A stretch of DNA of 64,000 nt from Struthidea cinerea (taxonomy: Eukaryota > Chordata > Aves > Passeriformes > Corcoracidae). The stretch covers positions 1,249,116 through 1,313,115 of the forward strand of contig VZTI01003251.1 of assembly GCA_013397865.1 (NCBI GenBank), written 5' to 3'. The notes beneath the pieces were generated by a model. The model made no database searches. It was not told the origin of the DNA and was given only the letters and a program-made list of their open reading frames with translations. Of the stretch, positions 1-13,010 are shown in pieces; within the stretch, counting starts at the first letter, position 1, and the number at the start of each line of letters is the position of its first letter. The position numbers were made by a program, and so were the translations under genes.

Positions 1-3000
1 TATAGCTGGTTTTTCCAGTCTCTTGTTTTTGAAATCTCTTTTACCTTTACACTATTTAAAGCAACATCGGCGTGGAAATATTTTTCTTTGGAGTCCTTTT
101 CCTGCATTTGTTACTTGTAGGCAAGAGATAATTTATTCAAAACCTTTTCAGATCTCCTCCCTCAGGCACTCCAGATATATAGAATCAGTAGTCCAGAGTT
201 CTGATTGCAGTGGAGCACAGCTCACAGCAGAACCCACCTGGCAATTCTCAAAAGCTTTAAAAACATCCTCCTGTGTCTCTTCCCTCTTCACCAGATACTA
301 GGTCTGAATTCAAAACCAGTGCCTCTTCTCTTTAAAGCTTACACATGATCCAAGAAAGGGATTTGACTTCTGGCCAGAAAAGCAGATATTTCTATTTCCC
401 TTATGAATTCACAGCTGGCGTTCGCCAGCATTCATCTCCTAATGCACGCAACAAACAATTTACAGTTTCTGCTGGGCATTACAGTGACAAAATCTGCTTG
501 TTCACATCAAGATGTCCCAATCAGTTTCTGTCTAGCCATTTCTTTAATGAAATCCAATAATCAGAGAGGAGACCTGAATTACAGCCTCAGCCTCCAGTGT
601 CGTCAGCAGCTGAGCACAGATCCCCGGTGAGCCCCAGGCTGAGCTCCCGAGGGCTCACACAGAAGGCTCCAGGCTGAATCATGCCCTTGGGGAGCCCCTG
701 GGGTTCTAGTTTTAGTTTAAATTTCAGGAGGCTGAAAGAAGGACAAGGCAAGGGAATATTGGCTGATCAAAGCCAGAATCCTGATCATCTAACTACTCCT
801 AAATCTTTTAAATAATGATATTCTTAAACTGTTTTTGCCCTAAATTCAAAAGGCAGAAGGATTATTTTCCTTTATTCTGGCTCTTGCATATTCACATGTG
901 GCTGCATGTGGGTATGGGCCCAGGGTAAACGGCATTTTACAGACTAGCCAAAAAGAGAAATTGTTCAAAGTGTCAGCCAACAGGGCTTGATTTTGAGCTA
1001 AACAGCACTAGTGGATGGCTGCTGCCTCAGGAGCACAGGTGAGCTGCTTCAATAACACATTTCCCGGTGGATTCCTAACACCCACAAAACTTGCAGCAAT
1101 AGTCATCAAGGAAAACAACAATAAAACAATGAACTACTGAGCAGGAAAATTCTTGCAGTAGTGTTGAAGGTGTTGTTTCCAGTTCTAATGGTTGAAATAA
1201 TTTATGGTAACCACCCTCACTGGGTTTTGGCTTTTTTTAAGCTGTAATAATTTCCTTCCTCTGTCCTTTCCTAAGCTCTTTCAGAGCTTCTTGACAACAA
1301 AACCTCATTGGGAAACAACAGTAGCTTTTATTCACTGCAGCACTATGCTTTTTCCTGCCACAGTTCCACTATTTTGAAAGAAATGTCAGGTCCTAAAGCC
1401 ACCAGACCATGAAAGAAGAGATAAGCAAGTCCCATTTAAATGTATACAGCCCTAATTTAGAGTGTTTTATTGAAATATTTAACTATATTTAAAGTCTACC
1501 TGTTTTTCAACTGTCAATTGCATTGTAATCCATAAAATCCTAATGGAAAAACATATTTTACCTGGTTAATTTCTGAGAAACAGAAATGTTTACTTCTGTA
1601 TTTTTTTCTCAGTTTAATGACTGCTGTTTCTTTACTGACTTTCAGTTTGCAATCAAGTGTAGGGTAGTGCATGTTTCTCATGTGTGCTAATTCAGTGCAA
1701 AATTCAAATGCAGGTTTAAAGGGTCTGTGTTATAGAAGGACAGGGACACAGTCCCTGCTGCCAGGATCCTGCTCATTAAAAAAGCTAAGGGAAGAGAACA
1801 GTGAACGCAGAGAGAAAATCTCATTTACCCAGGGCTGCTGCACAGCAAGACTGTAGCAGAGATATAAAAAGGACCACCATTTCTGTGACCTTATTCCTTA
1901 TGCTACAGAGCATTCTCGGATTTCTTTTTAAAATCTGTCATAAAAACAAACAAAAAAAAGTCAGTAGGCAGGGTCTGTAGCTGGTGTATGATGTGTGAAA
2001 AGAGACAGATTAAACTCTGCAATCCATAATCTTACTACCATGGCCTCCAGCAGGGCCCTCAGCTCACTCCTGCAAAGAACTCGGCTTCTGCAAATGTTGG
2101 AGTGTCCCTTAAACTATTCTGTCGCTCTCCAAAATTGTCAATGGCAGGTAACAAATATCACACAGAGTGTGAATAAAATCATAGCATTAAATTAGATCCA
2201 AGTCGTACACTCACAGAAGTTCCTCGGAAACCTTATTTTGTCCTGTAACCTAATTAACCTTATCTATACAAGGCCAAAAATGAGAAATTACAGCAATCAG
2301 CATTACTGTCCCTAACCTATTTGCAGTTCTAGCCCAAAGGGCTCAGTCCAAATACCACTACAAATACAAATAAATACACGTTTGGCAAATGCTACAACCT
2401 TTGCAGTTAAGCACTGGCCACAATTTCTCCTGTGTCCCTCAGTCCTCGTGTCCCCAGGGCCAGAGTGGTGTGCTGAATTGTCACCTCTTGTGCTCATCTC
2501 CCTACAGATGGAGACGTTTGACTGACTGTTTACCCCCGTCTGAAGCTCTCAGAAATTATCATTGTTATTAGTCAGCCCACACAGGGAGTGCCAAGGAGGC
2601 TGTGCTTCTGAGTTACAGGTTACAGGTGCTTAACTAAATGAGCTTAATTGTATTTAGAGTAGGTGTTTTTTTTAAATACTGGCTGACCCTCTAAAGGCTT
2701 CTGGATTCACATTGGTGCAGGTACTGCAGGTGCTCCTCTGTGAGACAGACCATTCATCCAAGGGAGGGATGCAGGGAGCGAGCACAGGGTTTGCAGCACC
2801 GAGGAGCAAAGCAAGCCCTGCAAGTCTCTGTGACCTGGGATAACTCTGCTCCCATGCTATCCTTGAGGAGCACACTCGTGCCCACTCTTTGGCAAAGCAC
2901 GGCAAGGACTGAGGTACAAATTTGAAAACAACCATATGTCTCGAGCATACTTTTGATTCCCTCATCATCAGTGAATCTAAACAACTTGTCTTGGAAAACA

Positions 3001-3279
3001 AGATAGTTCTGTGCAAGAAAATCTGTTAAAATACAGATTCAGGCTCTAGGTAAAAACCCTTATAATTGATACCACAAATAAACTGAACAATAAAATCCGC
3101 ACTTGGAGGAAAAATATCAGTGATAAGAGGTAATAAGGTAAAAATAATGACCAGCTCATCAGTTTAAAATAAGCAAGGTTCAGAATGTTGAACAGTGACT
3201 TTAAGGTACAGACCATGGAGGATTTTCACCTGCATGTGATTCTCCCAAGCAATGTTTAATATTTAATATTTGTGTGGTG
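1..3279. other. AT-rich non-coding stretch, no supported gene
   Basis: Short open frames in all frames, none with coding-like composition or paired splice signals. The region holds poly-A/poly-T runs and ordinary low-complexity sequence. The only discrete element I can support is the short palindrome listed separately at 414-429. A GC-richer patch at about 590-720 contains a GTGAGC donor-like site but no usable open frame upstream of it. Confidence 0.6.
414..429. repeat. Perfect short palindrome (7-bp arms, 2-base loop)
   Basis: GCTGGCG, then TT, then CGCCAGC, a perfect inverted repeat containing two CpGs in a CpG-poor neighbourhood. It resembles a paired TGGC/GCCA site, but the spacing between half-sites is 4 rather than the 5 expected for a full nuclear factor I site. 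It could be a protein-binding palindrome or chance. Confidence 0.5.
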
Positions 3280-3332
3280 TAGACAACACAGAAATCTCAA
3301 GTCTTTGGGATAGACAACACAGAAATCCCAAG
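3280..3332. repeat. Local direct duplication, period 31
   Basis: A 22-base unit beginning TAGACAACACAGAAAT occurs at 3280-3301 and again at 3311-3332 with one mismatch. The spacer is short, so this is a tandem duplication of about 31 bases. The near-identity suggests it is fairly recent compared with the degraded LINE sequence just downstream. Confidence 0.8.
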
Positions 3333-3839
3333 CGTTTTTGATGCAGAAAATTTAGTCATACTGAGATGTGACAATCCTTGCATCTTAGTGAAACCTTTCC
3401 CTCAGATTTCTTATCTGAAATACTTGATGCAGCTTGGCTTAAAATTCTTGGGTTCTCTTTCTTGACATTTAGATTTTAGTAAAAACATGTTACAAGAAGT
3501 TGACTAATAGGAAATTGATATAGATATAGGCATGCACATACTCTTTTGGCAATGCCCTCTTTTTCATTACTGAGATGAGGGACTGGCAGATGAGGTCCCT
3601 CACTAGTTGATGGAGAGGGAAGGATGATTTAATAGATGTAATTTCCTACTTGAAATTTCCATTATGATCTTTAACAGGAAGACTCCTGTGGTCCCGTCTG
3701 ACCTGCAATTCACTCAGGGCCCTTCACATCCCCTTCCCCAGAGCACCTGCCCACCCTGCTGTTCCCCAGCCTGGCACAGATAATCACCCGTACCCACATC
3801 TAGCTCTTTTTATTTACCCTTACAGAACTGCAAACTAGC

Positions 3840-4185
3840 TCTTCCACTCTTCAAGCTTTTCTTCAATCTTCTTCATACAGGCTCTCATATTAATATCACC
3901 TGCAGATTTAATGAACAAACTCTGCCTTTGCTGCAGGCTGCTAAAGAGAACATTGAGAAGTACCCGGGCAGCCCACGGGGGCACTTGCATGTCATAGCCT
4001 TCCCACCCTGACAATCATTTATAATTGTTCTCTGAGACTCATTTCACAATAAGTCTCGACCTCATTTCACTTTACGGTTATCAAACTGTATTCCTCTATC
4101 TTGCTTACAAGAACTCACGGGAGAGACTATCAAAACACTTAAGATATGTGACATCTCCTGTCTTGTTAGTATAGAAAAATAAACA
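3840..4185 (-). mobile_element. Ancient CR1-type LINE fragment, antisense
   Basis: Read on the plus strand, this stretch follows the antisense of the 3' reverse-transcriptase part of CR1-family LINEs as I remember it. Landmarks appear in the family order: a 'cacctgcagatttaatgaac' block near 3900, a 'gttctctgagac' block near 4027, and a 'gggagagactatcaaaacac' block near 4120, then a 'gatatgtgacatctcc' block near 4144. Divergence is high, with indels and no intact frame, so the copy is old and inactive. The 3' tail with its short terminal repeats is not visible. The left edge is uncertain and may extend toward 3660. Confidence 0.7.
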
Positions 4186-5652
4186 GGTTCTAAGACCCAC
4201 TGTTCTGGGAATATCTAATGTTGACTTTTACTCAAGTTCTTAGTGACTTTCCTGTGCTTTTCAAGCAGTTAATGCTCCCCTGTTCAAATAAAATCGTTTG
4301 TAAGCATCTGGGGTCACTGCAGAGCTATGTACTGAACCACTTCCATTTTTATGCCGAGTGTTAGAAAACACAACTGACATGCCCTCCAAAGTCATGAAAT
4401 ACCTGTCCTCAAAAAGAAAAGCTTTGCAGGTGCAGTCTGGCAGCCATCTCCTCCAGTCAGAGATGAATTCTTTGAACTTCCAATACAACATTATCAATAA
4501 TGGTTCTACTTGCCCTTACTGTTAATTCTCTCCATTCATACCTTTCATATTTTCACACAGTCATCCTCTTGGCCTCCCCTAGAATATTAACAATTTTCTA
4601 GCAGTGAAGAACAGGAAAATAACTAAAGACTTTGTTTCATTTTAATCAAATAAATGTCAGCTTCTTAAACAAGTTGTAGCTAGCTCTGTTAATATTATTC
4701 TTGCAATACTAAAACACAATATGTCTGTTATCAAAAAGAAAAAAAAGTGTTATGATTGCCTGTGCCATTATGTCTTTCACGGGGCTGATGTTCTTCACAA
4801 GGCAAGATGATGATTTTCACGGGAACCGGGAACGTCTCAAATTAACAAACCCAATCCTTCAATGATCCGTGGGGTGATGCTACAAATCACAATATTCAGG
4901 CTGAGTAGATAATACAGCACCCTACCAATCTCCATGGTTTTGGCCTTAAGAAAGAGGACATCCAATCGTTACAGAGGAGAGCACCAGTGGCAGCCAGACA
5001 AAAGGAGATCCTCACTTACATGAGGAGCAAATGTGAGAAAGTGAAGGCTAAGAAGGTGATAGCAGCCAGAGGAAAATACTGTCAGAGGAGCAAAGGACTG
5101 CAGTAATTTAGATTGGACACCTGAAATAGGTTTCCAGCCAGCAGGATGGCACAGCTTTAGAAATAGTGACAGTGGAAAAAAACACCAGCTTAGGATGGAG
5201 CTTGAGAGATTTGTTACCAGTTAGATGTGTCAAGAATGTCTGTAAAAGCTGGCAATAGAAACACTCCATGTCCACACTCCTCACACCCAGCTCTCTCTCC
5301 TTAGGATATATATTTGGTTTCCATGGATTTACACTAATTTATACAAGCCCACGATCCAGAACAGAAAGGATTGTTATGAAGAGCAGGTAGTATTTTTAAG
5401 TTATGTTGACAACTTAGGCCAAATTTCCACAAACAGAATTTCAGCTCTGTTAACCTCACGGAGTTTATAAAAAATGCAGATGATGCTCTTTATCCTGAAA
5501 TAGTTACTTGGCATCAGTTGGACATACAGTTACAACCAAGCAGCTAAGTGCCTGAACACCTATTTGCATACAACTATGCCTAATTTATATCACACTGAAT
5601 TTAATTAATTTGACAGTTATATCATTTGATAATATTTTTACACTACGCTTAG
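4186..5652. other. Non-coding stretch with one small ORF
   Basis: AT-rich sequence with no supported multi-exon gene. A 39-base open block at 5348-5386 sits between an AG and a GTAGTA, but the acceptor lacks a good pyrimidine tract. The small ORF at 4752-4865 is described separately. Confidence 0.5.
4752..4865 (+). CDS. Possible 37-codon small ORF
   Basis: ATG at 4752 to TGA at 4863-4865. The start has G at -3 (GTTATGA). The N-terminal half is hydrophobic (MIACAIMSFTGLMFF) and the C-terminal half is charged (TRQDDDFHGNRERLK), giving a possible membrane-anchored microprotein layout. The region from 4780 to 4835 has several CpGs, unlike its surroundings. No splice signals, no promoter and no polyadenylation signal are evident. 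An open frame this short is expected by chance many times in a window of this size. I do not recognise the sequence. Confidence 0.12.
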   Translation: MIACAIMSFTGLMFFTRQDDDFHGNRERLKLTNPILQ

Positions 5653-5907
5653 CTGCGTCAAACCACGGCAAGCTACCACTGTATTCTGCCTTTGCTCATT
5701 ACATTTAACAACTTTTATAAATCATTCAGTACACAAAACCAGCAACTTTACCTCTTCATTACCCAGCACACAAAAGGATTTTACCTTACGGCAGAACCAA
5801 AAGAATGTGCGTCAGAACTGAGGGATGAAGAGGAAGCCACGGAAATTCAAACTTCAAGAACAAACTTATTCTTCATGTTAACTGTTTCAGCTGCATTTGT
5901 TTTCTAA
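5653..5907 (+). CDS. Open block after an acceptor-like site, 84 codons to a stop
   Basis: The frame opens right after 'tacactacgcttag' (AG at 5651-5652), where TAG would be an in-frame stop, and runs 84 codons to TAA at 5905-5907. It includes a charged stretch (KECASELRDEEEATEIQ) followed by a hydrophobic end (LFFMLTVSAAFVF). Third-position GC is about 39%, close to background, and no AATAAA follows closely. It could be a terminal exon or a chance frame. I recognise no family. Confidence 0.15.
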   Translation: MRQTTASYHCILPLLITFNNFYKSFSTQNQQLYLFITQHTKGFYLTAEPKECASELRDEEEATEIQTSRTNLFFMLTVSAAFVF

Positions 5908-6702
5908 ATATATAAAAACAGTTAATGGAGATCAGATGAACTGGTTATGGGTTTAGATCGTGTGACAATGTTCTTGTAGTTAAATATGAGTGTGGACACA
6001 TGGCCTGCACATCCCCTTTGCTAACATGTCCCAGGCATACTCCGCTCATCCACTTGCTCCTTACAACAGCAATAGTGCAAACATTAATCCTACCATCCTT
6101 TTAAATAACACTTTCAGCTTCAGCAAAACATAACACCATTGAAGGAATGGGAGGCAAAATATGTAATGTTCTTGAATATATTTTTCTTTGTGGTACAAAT
6201 CATAATAGGAATAAAGTTCCAGCCTTCAGATGCTAAAGGGAGATGAATTAAGAACCTGCATAAGGAGAATTTCTTCATGAAGTCGCTAAACAAATGGCAC
6301 AAAATGTTTCTTTGGGACACATCCAAGCACTTATTTACTAATAAACAGGAACCTGAGTGAACAATAGCTCTGAGAGGCAATCAACCTCAGCAGATGTATT
6401 TCACTGAAATCAGAATTATGCCTTCTTTTTCTGAGAGATGAGAAAAATTTTAAGGCAATAATAAAACTAGAGAAAATAACATTTCTTTTAGCAGTATTCT
6501 CCATGCAAAGAGCTAACATTGCACTTCTCAGGCTGACGTTTAAAATCAGCTGCAATGCAAGCCTGAAACTTTATTTCCTTGCTATTTGCAATTACTCCTT
6601 CTCAGCAGTAATCAGTGAAGTATAGTCAAAGACTACCAAACACTGTTTGAGATGTTGGTATGATTTAAGTAAAAGTAAAGTGCTGATCAGCTTTTGTTTC
6701 AG

Positions 6703-6783
6703 TGCAACTTACAGGCTTGAAGGAATTGAACAAGGCTATATTGCTGCCTACAAAGTGTATGAGCTCATTTCTGAAATCCCCAG
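6703..6783 (+). CDS. Candidate internal exon, 81 bases
   Basis: Acceptor 'cttttgtttcag' ends at 6702. The donor after CCCAG at 6784 is GTGCCT, which is weak. One frame is open throughout (1 base, 26 codons, 2 bases) and reads ATYRLEGIEQ then GYIAAYKVYELISEIP. The length is divisible by three. First-position GC exceeds the other positions, as in coding sequence, but the sample is small. The product is unrecognised and no linking exon is proven. Confidence 0.2.
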
Positions 6784-9700
6784 GTGCCTGGGAGGTGGAA
6801 GAGAAGCATCACTTTCAGTATGTGAATAAATGCAAGCACTCTAATCAAGCATGTCCCACCAGCTCTTTCTGATGTCAGGTACCAGCCAGTGCCAGGAAAC
6901 ACAGCAGATGCAGCCAGGGGTGAGAACTTTGTTTAAAGGAAGAACTGGAGTTAAAAACACTTGAGCTACAATTCATGGGAAAAAAACCCACAAATTCAAA
7001 GCATAATCATCATTTTATGACTAATTTCAGGAGGGGAAAAAAAGTTCTTGGTGTATATACATATGTGTATTTTTATATATACATTTATATATGTTTTTGA
7101 GGAAAAGAGGATGCTGGAGTTTTGCTCAGGCCACATTTTAAATACTGCTGAAGGGAAGATAGGCAGTATCCCAGGGAAAAAAGGCCCTGCTGATAGAATG
7201 CTGAAAGGCACACCATGTGAACGCCCATCCTCTCCCCACTTAACTGCTTTGGAGGAACATGGGTGAGTGTCAGCTGCAGGGTCAATGCTGTTGTTTTTAG
7301 AGAAATATTTTCATATTTATCCTGCCTATTTGCCCAGGAAGATTTAAAGGGGTGCACAACATGTCTCTCACTTCTACCTAACTGCTGGAAGGGTGAACTG
7401 GGGCTGCAGCTACACCCAGCCCTGCGGGAGGGCAATGTCCCTCCAACATCCTGCACTCTTGGGAAGGACACATAAAAAATCTCTGGTCACTTTGGAGAGG
7501 AGTGAGCTGCCCTCCCTGCAACCCCACACTGCAGCTGACCCTGGTTCCAGGGCTCCTCTCCAAGGAATAGTCCACATTGCCGGGGCAGCTGTTTTTGCAG
7601 ATCTGCTGTTTCTGTAATTTGTCCAGAGTATATATGGTGGGTTTTCAATGGGATTTGAGCTGCTAATGCGCTTAGACTCCCTGGAAAATTCCAGTCCAGT
7701 GTCTTGACATTTACAAAATTGATTTCATGCCATGACTGTTTTAGTGCCCTGGGTGTTGGGGATTTTTTCCTTTTTTTTTCTTCAGGAAAAACATTATATA
7801 TGCTAAACTAGCAGAATAATTTTTATGCATTTTGCCTCATTACAGTTTGCAGGAGTGGTTGGAGCAGACCCTGTACCCTGCAATGCTGTATCCAAGAGTA
7901 ACAGAGCCAGGAGCTAAGAGGAATTTTACGGTCTGCAATTAAAACTTCCTAACTGCTATCAATTCAGTAGGTGAAATCGCTGCTACTAAGCTCATCTCTT
8001 TCCACAAAAATTAAATCCATGTTAAGTGAGTATGGCACCTTTCTTTTGAAAAACTCATTTACTCTTCTGGGTGTTTGTTGAGACTTGTGTACCATGAAAA
8101 TAGTCATTTCAAGCATTTTATTGAAATAGCCCTTCAGAACATTTAATAGAAATGCACACAGATGTACCCAGCTCAGACTGCACTCTGCTAATTATCAGCT
8201 TTTTTCCACAAAATTGTAGATGGTGGGAACTATCCTTGTATTTTTTTACATTTTGCCTGTTTGTCCAGGATGCAAACATGATGTAAATAATATCTTTTTT
8301 TCTTTTTTTTCTTGTGACATTATCACTATCCTTGCAGCACAAGCTTTAATCTACTTTCATTAATTAAGCAAGGGACCAAATTTTCTGCCTAGTAACATGT
8401 TTGGAATTCTGTGATCAAAAAACCATGATGACTTAAAAGATCAGAGGGAAAGCTAATAACTAACACTTCTGCATACAAACACAATTTAAAATTGCCGTAG
8501 GAAACCTCTCACGGTAGGAACCACAAGACACACTTTGCTATTTCCGAGATTTATGCATTTGCTTTATTTCTGTCCAAGGCTGATTATTAAATCTTGGCAT
8601 GTCTGGTCATCAGGGACATTTCTTAGTGGAGACAAACTAGAGAGATTTTGGAATTGAATGCCACACGTTGCAGGCAGCCTGAGGATGGGAGCCAGTGTCC
8701 ATATGAATTTCAATAAACCTCCCTACAAGACAAGCTCTCCTAGGCACTAACAGCACTCAGAGCTTGGGTTTTTCCCTTATAGATATTTAATTGATCGGAC
8801 TTGCATAGGATGATACCCTTGATACTGATCCTCAGATTTATTGTTTCAAGTAAGTTTAAAAGTAGGTGCATTTTCAATGACACATTTTAGTAAGTACAAA
8901 TAGTTTTTAAATAATTGATCTCCAAATAATAAATTAATTTTTAATCACTTCTTTCACATATCAGTGTCCTGATTACCAAGGTGTCAGGTCAGGGTGGCTT
9001 CTGTACATTTACAAAAGTCTCAACTGATGCAATGAGATGACTGCCACAAATTCTGAGTTTGCCTGTGCTGGTCACCATTTTCTACTTGAAATGCAGTACT
9101 TAAAGGCACTGAATTTGTTGTCTGGTTATTTAGAGACTAAATCCTTCAAACCAAAGGTTAGTGCTATATATCTCGTACAAAGCACCTCTTAGCTGGCTCT
9201 CTTATAACAATTAATAAGTTGGATATGCCAACCTTCTCACCACTTGTTACCCGCCTTGTGCCAGCTCTGCCATGTGTTATATGGAAATAGTCAGTTCTTA
9301 ATGGCTGTCCTGCACTTTGCCCGTGGGATTTAGCCTCACACTTTATTTGTGCCATAGGCTATCCAAAATATATCCTTTCCCCGTCAGGTGAGCCAGAAGT
9401 GGTTCTTTAGCTTTGCACCCCCTCTTTAAATTCACTCTCCCTGACATTTCTATGTCCTTTATTACAGTTTTCACAGGGAAAATATTCTCCTTGGAACATG
9501 GTCTGAAATTTATTTTATTTTATATCTTTTCATTAAAAACTTCTGGTAGACTCAGTGTAACACGGTATCCAACCATGACATATGCACCACAGTAGTAATT
9601 TGTATTCCAAGAATATCCCGTAATGTCACATTTTTTCAGTAGAAAAATTCCAAGGCCAGAGGACACACTCTGTTAAACTACCTGATCAGCTCTTTCTCCT

Positions 9701-10501
9701 CCTAGACAAGCTCCCTTAGTCTGTAGAGCCTCCTTGTAAATTAAATTCAAAACTAACCAATCCTGTTCTGATTTGGGGCACACAAGAAAAAAAGAAGAAA
9801 TCCTCACTGTTTTCTCTCGTCTGCTCTGTCCCCATCGGGAGCCACAGGGATACACACAGGGGGAGATGACAAATCCTGATCCATTGACACTAATGCTAAA
9901 ATTCACTTTCTCACAGGATCACACTCTGTAATGCGGAGGTTCTGCAGGACAGAAAGTCATTTTGGCAGGACACCGTTGTTCTTTTCAGAGTACTTCTGGC
10001 ATCTTTCTCACTTGCTATCCCACTCTGAGGAGAGCATCCCACCACCTCAACTCCATGCTTGTTTGTCCCTTCATTAGATTATCTTCACCTGCAAGGGGAT
10101 TTTATGGGGAAAGGCTTACAACAGACAAAAACCCCCATCCTGCCCAATGCCACCTAACCCTACCTCTTCTCACAGTGTAACCCTTGCCATGAACAGTCAG
10201 CCTCCCACCTTTCAGGTCTTCTGCATCTCACCACCTCTTTGTGGCTAACTCTGAATTTAGCAGTCTGAAACTACCATATTTGAAAAGTTGGCCCAAGAGG
10301 GAAAATATTTCAGTTCAAGGTAATGCTTTTAATTCCCTTTTGGTGCATGCAAATTATTAGAAAAGGAACATTTAAAATATCATTAATAAAATCACAGAGA
10401 TATCCTACGGAAAGTAAAACAAAATCCCTTAATTAGATATTAGATTAACAACTCTTAATAAACTTACATAAAGTTAGTCAATCAATACTGTTCTCTCTCA
10501 G
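6784..10501. other. Non-coding stretch
   Basis: No supported gene. At about 7050-7096 there is an AT/TA-rich microsatellite-like tract. At about 7130-7600 a GC-richer patch gives overlapping open frames on both strands, none convincing. At 9330-9383 an open block ends in a good CAG|GTGAGC donor but its acceptor is only moderate. ATGCAAAT, a POU octamer, occurs at 10347-10354. Confidence 0.5.
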
Positions 10502-12469
10502 TATCCCCAGAGCAATTAAAATTCAGTGCTCTGCAAGATCCATTTAATGATTTGGCAAGGTCTATTTTGGAGCCATGTGGACAGTATTAGCAGCAGAACA
10601 GCCTGTATACATTGTGCAAGATTCCTACGGCAGCAGGTTAGTGGGTCCTTCAAACAAAATGACTCACCAAGAGACCCACCTATTACATCTCAAGTGTTAA
10701 TTGTAGGTATCACCAGTGGCTTTGAGGCCACTCCATATAACTGGCATTATGTGACCAAGGTCATTGGAGTATCCATCAACTGCACGATCAGTCTGATGGT
10801 GTGGATCTTGCAAGAAATGTGGCTGTGAAGATTGAAATCGGCATAACTTTGCTTGCAGATATTTTCTCAGAGGTCACAGGACTGAAACATGTCATTTTTC
10901 TTTACTAAATAGGAAGAAGTAATTCACAAGCATCCTTATTTTTCCGGCCCCTCCAGCAGCTGCTGTGCATATACAGCAATCACTTTTCAATATCAAAGTG
11001 CTTATGGCAGAATTCAGCAGCCACACACTGGCCCTTTTTAAAGCAACTTTGAAGTATAAAAGTTCTTGAATTTGATGTAAAGCCATAATTAAAAACAGAC
11101 TAAAAGACTAAAGTAGTTTTAGTGAAAGACCTTATTCTTGCCAAGACGTATACTTGCATAGAGTCATTTGCTGTGACTGGGTGACAGTAAATATATTTGT
11201 AATTTTATTGGTAGTCATTTACTTCCTAAGTACTCAGCAATTATTAAAGAAAATACAGGCTTTAGGTGAAGAGCATCCTACCTGTCAGCTCAACCCGCAG
11301 GAAGCCTGTGAAGCTCTATGGTGCTTTGTGACAAAGGAACACTTTCCTAGAAGCCCAAAGTCAAAAGATAATCCACATTCCGTGAACATAAACTTTAAAA
11401 TTTGTTCCTCCCTGTCAGGAGGACAGAATTAACAGGAAATTCACTGCCTAAAAACAAATAAATTGAAAAACAGTGACATGCATGACAATCCTTTATCTGC
11501 CAGTAGGAAAGATGCTGGATGCATAATCAGTGTTGTCCATGTCCCAGTGCCACTGCAGCTCCTTCAGTTCTGGAGTAGGAAAGGAAGAGTGCTGTGGATA
11601 TGAACATTTATTTACCACAGTGATAATGACACTGAACTGAAAAATCAGGGGAGGAACATAGAAATAGTTCATCTTCTTCCTTAATAATATATGGGGTTGT
11701 TTGGGTTTAGGGTGCTTGTTCGGTTTTGTTTTCCCCTTAAACAGCAGAGACAGCTGATGGTACCTGAAGGCTTTCTACAGTTCTGCCTTATTAAACCTTA
11801 TTAAACCAACTGAGGTCGGTGGAGAACCCAAGGCATCCCAGGATCTAACAGCTTCTAGATGCAAGGGAAGAAAGAGTCACTGGATATAAATTGGCAGCAA
11901 ATCATGCTAAAATATTTCAGCACTGAGCCTAACCTCAAGAGATCACAAATGGTGATTTCTTGCTGTTTGACGCAAGACACCAGCCACAAAGTATTTCAGA
12001 ACTTTTGGTTCTGCAAACTAAGCTGGTAAAATAATCTAGAGAATCACACATAATCATTTTGTGCTTTGTCAGGCTCATTTGAGTACTATTTTCATAAAGG
12101 AAGCATTTTCCAAAGGGGCTGTTGTCCTAGTTCTAGAATGAACTGAAAAATGACTTATTTTTGTCTAATGCCTATAGCCTAATTTAAATAGGAACACACT
12201 CCAGGTCTATCAACTGAGAACAGGGAATGTACAAAATGCAACAGCATTAGACAGTGAGTCTGATGGCAAAACTAGAAATTAATTCATCATTTTGAAACCA
12301 GAGGAAAACTGTTCCTCTTGTAGGCAGAAACACCATCCAAACTGTCCCTGTAAGGACTGGGTTTGTTGGACGCTTGGAGCTTTGTCTCTTTAGCTGATTC
12401 AATCTCAGAGACCCATGGGTCCAGCTTCTCTGGTTTCATCTGTACTCTATCCACTCTATCCCTTGAGCA

Positions 12470-12895
12470 CTATATCCCTTCAGCCCCCACTCTGTGTGAT
12501 CCAGCAAGAGCACTGTGATTTTGTTGCTTTGAAAGCTCTGTGTTTTCAGTAATACACAGTCTCTCTTCAAGAAATAAAAGTACAGAAGGACTTTCCTTAG
12601 GATCCAACACACCAGACCAAAGAAGATATATTAAATAACAAAGATCTAAGATTGCTGTGCACACAGCTAGAACTCCTTCATCAGAGCAGCAGTATAACAA
12701 CCTAGAAATATAAATACAAAAACTAAAATATACTCTGTGTGTGCTATACAGACATAAAATGTAAACCACAATCCAGACATTATTTTCCATTACATTCAAG
12801 TGACTCTTACAGAGAGATATAAATTGAACCATAATTTGGAAGCCATCTAAGATGATAGAAGCTTTTTCTCCTGTTTCAGGTAAAAGTGTGATCAA
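12470..12895 (-). other. Longest minus-strand open frame of the AT-rich part (141 codons), probably chance
   Basis: An uninterrupted minus-strand frame. It has a hydrophobic middle (VLAVCTAILDLCYLIYLLW) and a polar end. A minus-strand acceptor-like 'tatttatatttctag' falls inside it. Given the number of frames examined, one or two runs of this length are expected by chance, and I see no family resemblance. Listed because it is long for the local base composition. Confidence 0.12.
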
Positions 12896-13010
12896 TCTCT
12901 GCTAGCTGTCTTTGTGTATTCCTCAGCTTCACTCATTTAAAAAAATTTGGCCATTTAACTTCAGAAAATATCTCACAATTTTTCGCCTCTATTTAAAACA
13001 AATGTTTTAG

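Noticed and set aside
1645..1712. Exon after 'actgactttcag'
   Set aside because: All three frames stop before the next donor-like site.
10502..10636. Exon between 'ttctctctcag' and GCAGCAG|GTTAGT
   Set aside because: All three frames contain a stop across the full span. Only shorter sub-blocks are open, and their splice partners are weak.
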